Assembly: GCA_964514415.1 (NCBI GenBank)
Contig: CAZEQL010000051.1
Location: forward strand, 1-6,642
From: CAZEQL01 sp964514415
GTDB lineage: Bacteria > Chloroflexota > Dehalococcoidia > GIF9 > AB-539-J10
Direction of reading: 5' to 3'
Length of the DNA: 6,642 bases
Numbering within the stretch: the first letter of the stretch is position 1; each line of letters begins with the position of its first letter. A model generated the notes under the pieces. It was not told the DNA's origin. It made no database searches and was given only the letters and a program-made list of their open reading frames with translations. Shown here one piece after another: positions 4,976 through 6,642 of the stretch. A program made the translations under genes and the position numbers.

Positions 4976-5663
4976 ATGGAATTTGGAAAATTCGTCAGGA
5001 ACGGAGTGGAATATCGATTCGATCCTCTAACCCAGGTGCAATGCCGAATAAATCCTGCTAGAGCCAAAAGAGTTAAGCAAGCTGGTGATGTGGTTAACCT
5101 TAGCGGAATAATTGCCAGGACAGGGGAAACATGTCCATTCTGTCTCGAGCGTGTAGAAGAGAAAACACCCAAATTACCCCAGAACGTATGCCAGGAGGGA
5201 AGGATAAAGCTGGGGGAGACCTTAATTTTCCCCAATTTGAATCCAGTTGGTGAGAATCATGCTGTTGGAATCATAAGCCGGGCGCATTTCCCTGATTTAG
5301 ATGCCTTCAGCACCAGGATGCTTGAAGATAATTTGATTGCCAGCAAAAAGTGTATCCTTTCAGTATATGGAAATGACAAGCAAGCGATTTGGTCTATCTA
5401 TATCTAGAATTATATGCCGCCCAGTGCTGGGAGCATAATACATCCCTATAGCCAAATTTTGGTGGAAAGTGAGCCATTGCCAATCCAAGCTGAACTGCTA
5501 GAGAGAAGCGAGGAATACTTTAACCGTAATCGTCGGAATTACTTGGAAGAATTGGTGGAACGGGAAAGAGAGATTGATGAAAGATTTATTTATGATGGTG
5601 GTTATTTATCCATGATAGCCAGCTTCGCCCCGCGAGGTTTTAATGAAATCCAGTTTATATTCA
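4976..5663 (+). pseudogene. GalT-like (galactose-1-phosphate uridylyltransferase family) gene, decayed
   Basis: The frame runs from ATG 4976, is stopped by TAG at 5405-5407, and continues in the same frame from AAT TAT ATG (5408-5416) to a point near 5663 where similarity ends. The first part (143 residues) has RNGVEYRFDPLTQ, the zinc-type pair CPFC (53-56) and FPNLNPVGENHAVGI (85-99). The second has NYMPPSAGSIIHPYSQ, a helical segment, and FAPRGFNEIQFIF. Relatives read WNxMPPS at the stop position, so TAG most likely replaces a Trp TGG. The catalytic motif of the family is HPHxQ with the second His as nucleophile; here it is HPYSQ (CAT CCC TAT), which removes the nucleophile. The C-terminal third is missing, replaced by an unrelated sequence in another frame. 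These lesions together make a functional uridylyltransferase very unlikely. There is no Shine-Dalgarno site at 4976. Confidence 0.8.
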
Positions 5664-5774
5664 GGGAATGTCTATACCAACGATACTGACCCGCTGAAAC
5701 GACTGTGTGATGTACGGGTCGTAGATACCTTGCCCGAAGTGGTTGCCGAAAATTTAAGACCATTTTTCAGGTGA
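5664..5774 (+). pseudogene. Unrecognised gene tail fused to the GalT-like remnant
   Basis: Directly after the GalT similarity ends, another frame reads 36 codons of protein-like sequence beginning GNVYTNDTDPLKRL and containing CDVRVVDTLPEVVAENL, ending FFR and TGA at 5772-5774. Composition and residue order look like the C-terminus of a real protein, but I cannot assign a family. The frame is open back to an ATG at 5643, but those codons overlap the GalT frame and have no ribosome-binding site. The simplest reading is the 3' end of a second gene joined to galT by a deletion. A chance open frame remains possible. Confidence 0.35.
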
Positions 5775-5814
5775 AATAGTCCTTGCATAGCAGTTACCCA
5801 TTTTTATGTCTTTA

Positions 5815-5823
5815 TGTTATAAT
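5815..5823 (+). promoter_or_regulatory. Extended -10 promoter of the toxin-antitoxin operon
   Basis: TGTTATAAT matches the full extended -10 consensus TGnTATAAT. The upstream -35 region (TTACCC at 5794-5799) is poor, as is common for extended -10 promoters. The start of transcription is predicted near 5830, inside the palindrome at 5829-5842. Confidence 0.65.
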
Positions 5824-5828
5824 GTAAA

Positions 5829-5842
5829 TGCATAAATATGCA
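5829..5842 (+). promoter_or_regulatory. Palindromic candidate operator for antitoxin autorepression
   Basis: TGCATA (5829-5834) and TATGCA (5837-5842) are perfect inverted arms separated by AA. The site covers the predicted transcription start, so bound protein would block the promoter. Ribbon-helix-helix antitoxins typically bind short palindromes of this kind in their own promoters; that this one does so is inferred from position. Confidence 0.55.
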
Positions 5843-5847
5843 AATAC

Positions 5848-5853
5848 AGGAGG
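5848..5853 (+). promoter_or_regulatory. Shine-Dalgarno site of the antitoxin
   Basis: AGGAGG lies five bases before ATG 5859. It rules out the in-frame ATG at 5838, which lies within the palindrome and has no ribosome-binding site. Confidence 0.8.
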
Positions 5854-5858
5854 CGAGT

Positions 5859-6113
5859 ATGGCTAAAGGAACAAGAATAACTGTAGATTTAGGGAGCGAG
5901 GAACTCCTTAAAGCAATAAAGATTGCTGCTGTTGAGCAAGGTAAGTCGATTCGAGAAATCACTACTGAGGCATTCCGAGAATGGCTTGAAAGATTGGAGG
6001 CTGAGGAAGACAGAGAGGATCTACAAGCTATGATGGAAGCTGAGAACGAATACCGAAGAACTGGAGGACGGTTATTTGATGATGTTGTGAAAGAGACGGA
6101 GAAAAAAGCTTAA
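5859..6113 (+). CDS. Ribbon-helix-helix antitoxin
   Basis: The 84-residue product has a ribbon-helix-helix DNA-binding half: beta strand TRITVDL (5-11), helix SEELLKAIKIAAVEQG (13-28), turn KSIRE, and second helix EITTEAFREWLERLEAEE (33-50). The acidic C-terminal half, with DLQAMMEAENEYRRTGGRLFDDVV, is the expected toxin-binding tail. Dimeric RHH antitoxins neutralise the partner toxin and repress their own operon. The gene immediately precedes the toxin: its TAA is followed directly by the toxin ATG. Promoter, palindrome and Shine-Dalgarno site are all upstream. The exact antitoxin family is not clear from sequence alone; the fold assignment is good. Confidence 0.85.
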   Translation: MAKGTRITVDLGSEELLKAIKIAAVEQGKSIREITTEAFREWLERLEAEEDREDLQAMMEAENEYRRTGGRLFDDVVKETEKKA

Positions 6114-6386
6114 ATGTATGAGCTACGGGTGGCAAGCTCTAAGGTTGAAAAAGAGCTTGCCAAAATTCCGATGGGAGACCGGGAAAGAATTATTAATCAG
6201 ACAAGAAGGCTTGCTGAAAATCCTAGGCCAAGCGGCATTAAAGCTCTGGCCTCTAATGTTTACAGGTTTCGTGTTGGTCCATATCGAATAGTCTATAAAG
6301 TTTACGATAATGAGAAAATAATCCTCATTGGCAAGCTTGCTCGCAGGAGTGAAAGAACTTACCTGAATTGGGAGAAGTTATTTTAA
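6114..6386 (+). CDS. RelE/ParE-family toxin
   Basis: The 90 residues have the RelE/ParE order: strand YELRVASSKVEKELAKIP, helical hairpin GDRERIINQTRRLAENPRPSG (21-41), KAL, then strands NVYRFRVGPYRIVYKVYD (48-65) and KIILIGKLARRSERTY (68-83). The R-x-R-x-G-x-YRIVY core and the basic segment ending in RRSERTY are the family hallmarks. RelE members cleave mRNA in the ribosome and ParE members poison gyrase; the sequence does not settle which applies. No gap separates it from the antitoxin stop (TAAATG), and GGAG about 15 bases upstream is a weak ribosome site, so translational coupling is likely. The length is normal and no lesions are seen, so the module looks intact. Confidence 0.9.
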   Translation: MYELRVASSKVEKELAKIPMGDRERIINQTRRLAENPRPSGIKALASNVYRFRVGPYRIVYKVYDNEKIILIGKLARRSERTYLNWEKLF

Positions 6387-6465
6387 AAGACACAGCAAAT
6401 AAAACAAATTACCTCAAACTTGCCCTTTGATATAAAACAAAAAATAAGCCAAGTTTTATCCGTCA

Positions 6466-6642
6466 ATGAAGCTCTTTGAGGAAGGGGAAATCAGCTTGGA
6501 ATAAGCTCCAATTCTTGCCAGTTACTTCAAAAAGCCTTCGTGGAAATCCTGGAGAAACAATAAAATCCCTGTTTTCGTTTATCCTGCTGAGGAACTGAAG
6601 AAAGGCTTAGAGAATGTCTGGGATTGTTATACACAACGAACT
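6466..6642 (+). pseudogene. Frameshifted UPF0175-type antitoxin remnant, open at window end
   Basis: Three pieces in two frames join into one UPF0175-like protein. From ATG 6466 comes MKLFEEGEISLE, then TAA (6502-6504), where family members usually continue with Gln/Lys and AAxLA. The same frame goes on with APILASY. A second frame (6519-6563) gives QLLQKAFVEILEKQ, matching the family's EFLELL helix, and ends in TAA. The first frame then resumes with KIPVFVYPAEELKKGLENV from 6562, the family's G/KIPVxxY-EEL tail, and is still open at 6642. One in-frame stop and two frameshifts show decay. UPF0175 proteins are small antitoxin-like proteins, often next to PIN-type toxins. No ribosome site precedes 6466, and the true N-terminus may lie upstream (6429-6476 reads KQKISQVLSVNEAL in another frame). 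Confidence 0.6.

Noticed and set aside
5405..5407. TAG as a pyrrolysine or suppressor-read codon
   Set aside because: The expected residue is Trp (one transition away), the nucleophile His is also lost and the C-terminus is missing, so decay explains the data better.
5838..5858. Earlier antitoxin start at ATG 5838, adding seven residues
   Set aside because: It lies inside the palindrome and close to the predicted transcription start and has no Shine-Dalgarno site, while ATG 5859 has AGGAGG at five bases.
6416..6456. AAACTTG/CAAGTTT inverted repeat as a terminator of the toxin operon
   Set aside because: Only seven base pairs around a loop of about 27 bases and no real T-run; too weak to call.

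Overview
The window reads as bacterial chromosome of moderate GC with short intergenic gaps. The gene content and repeat types remind me most of Chloroflexota (Dehalococcoidia-like): a GalT-like protein with a CPFC start, an endonuclease III-like protein beside a sirtuin, a CATTCTGAG-type palindromic repeat, and tRNAs without an encoded CCA (seen for tRNA-Lys). This is recollection, not a search, and the taxon is a moderate-confidence guess. A run of exactly 100 N shows that this is a scaffolded draft assembly.

Layout. (1) 1-1338, minus strand: the 5' part of tRNA-Phe(GAA), cut by the window edge, with its own strong promoter; a 48-base palindromic repeat; then lepB (signal peptidase I) and pyrE (orotate phosphoribosyltransferase) as a translationally coupled pair. 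(2) 1434-2352, plus strand: a SIMPL-domain (DUF541) lipoprotein ending at a clear intrinsic terminator, then tRNA-Lys(CTT). (3) 2432-3733, plus strand: a YggS-type PLP homeostasis protein and a DedA/VTT-type membrane protein. (4) 3725-4939, minus strand: a sirtuin broken by the assembly gap, followed by an endonuclease III-like HhH protein; the latter converges on dedA with a 9-base overlap. (5) 4976-6642, plus strand: a decayed GalT-like gene, an unrecognised gene tail fused to it, an intact RHH/RelE-ParE toxin-antitoxin operon, and a wrecked UPF0175-type antitoxin gene running off the end.

How it fits together. Regions 1-4 are housekeeping or envelope genes with little functional linkage beyond the lepB-pyrE and sir2-HhH pairs. 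Region 5 looks like accessory DNA in decay, with one live toxin-antitoxin module among dead genes. The toxin-antitoxin operon shows a full control region: extended -10, an overlapping palindrome suited to an autorepressor, and a strong Shine-Dalgarno site.

The most unusual sequence signal is in the starts. Several genes (yggS, the HhH gene, probably dedA) have a -10-like box only 5 bases before the start codon and no Shine-Dalgarno site, as expected for leaderless mRNAs; lepB and sir2 have -10 boxes 11-13 bases away. The SIMPL, pyrE and antitoxin genes have good Shine-Dalgarno sites. I do not see a clearly new multi-gene system in this window.
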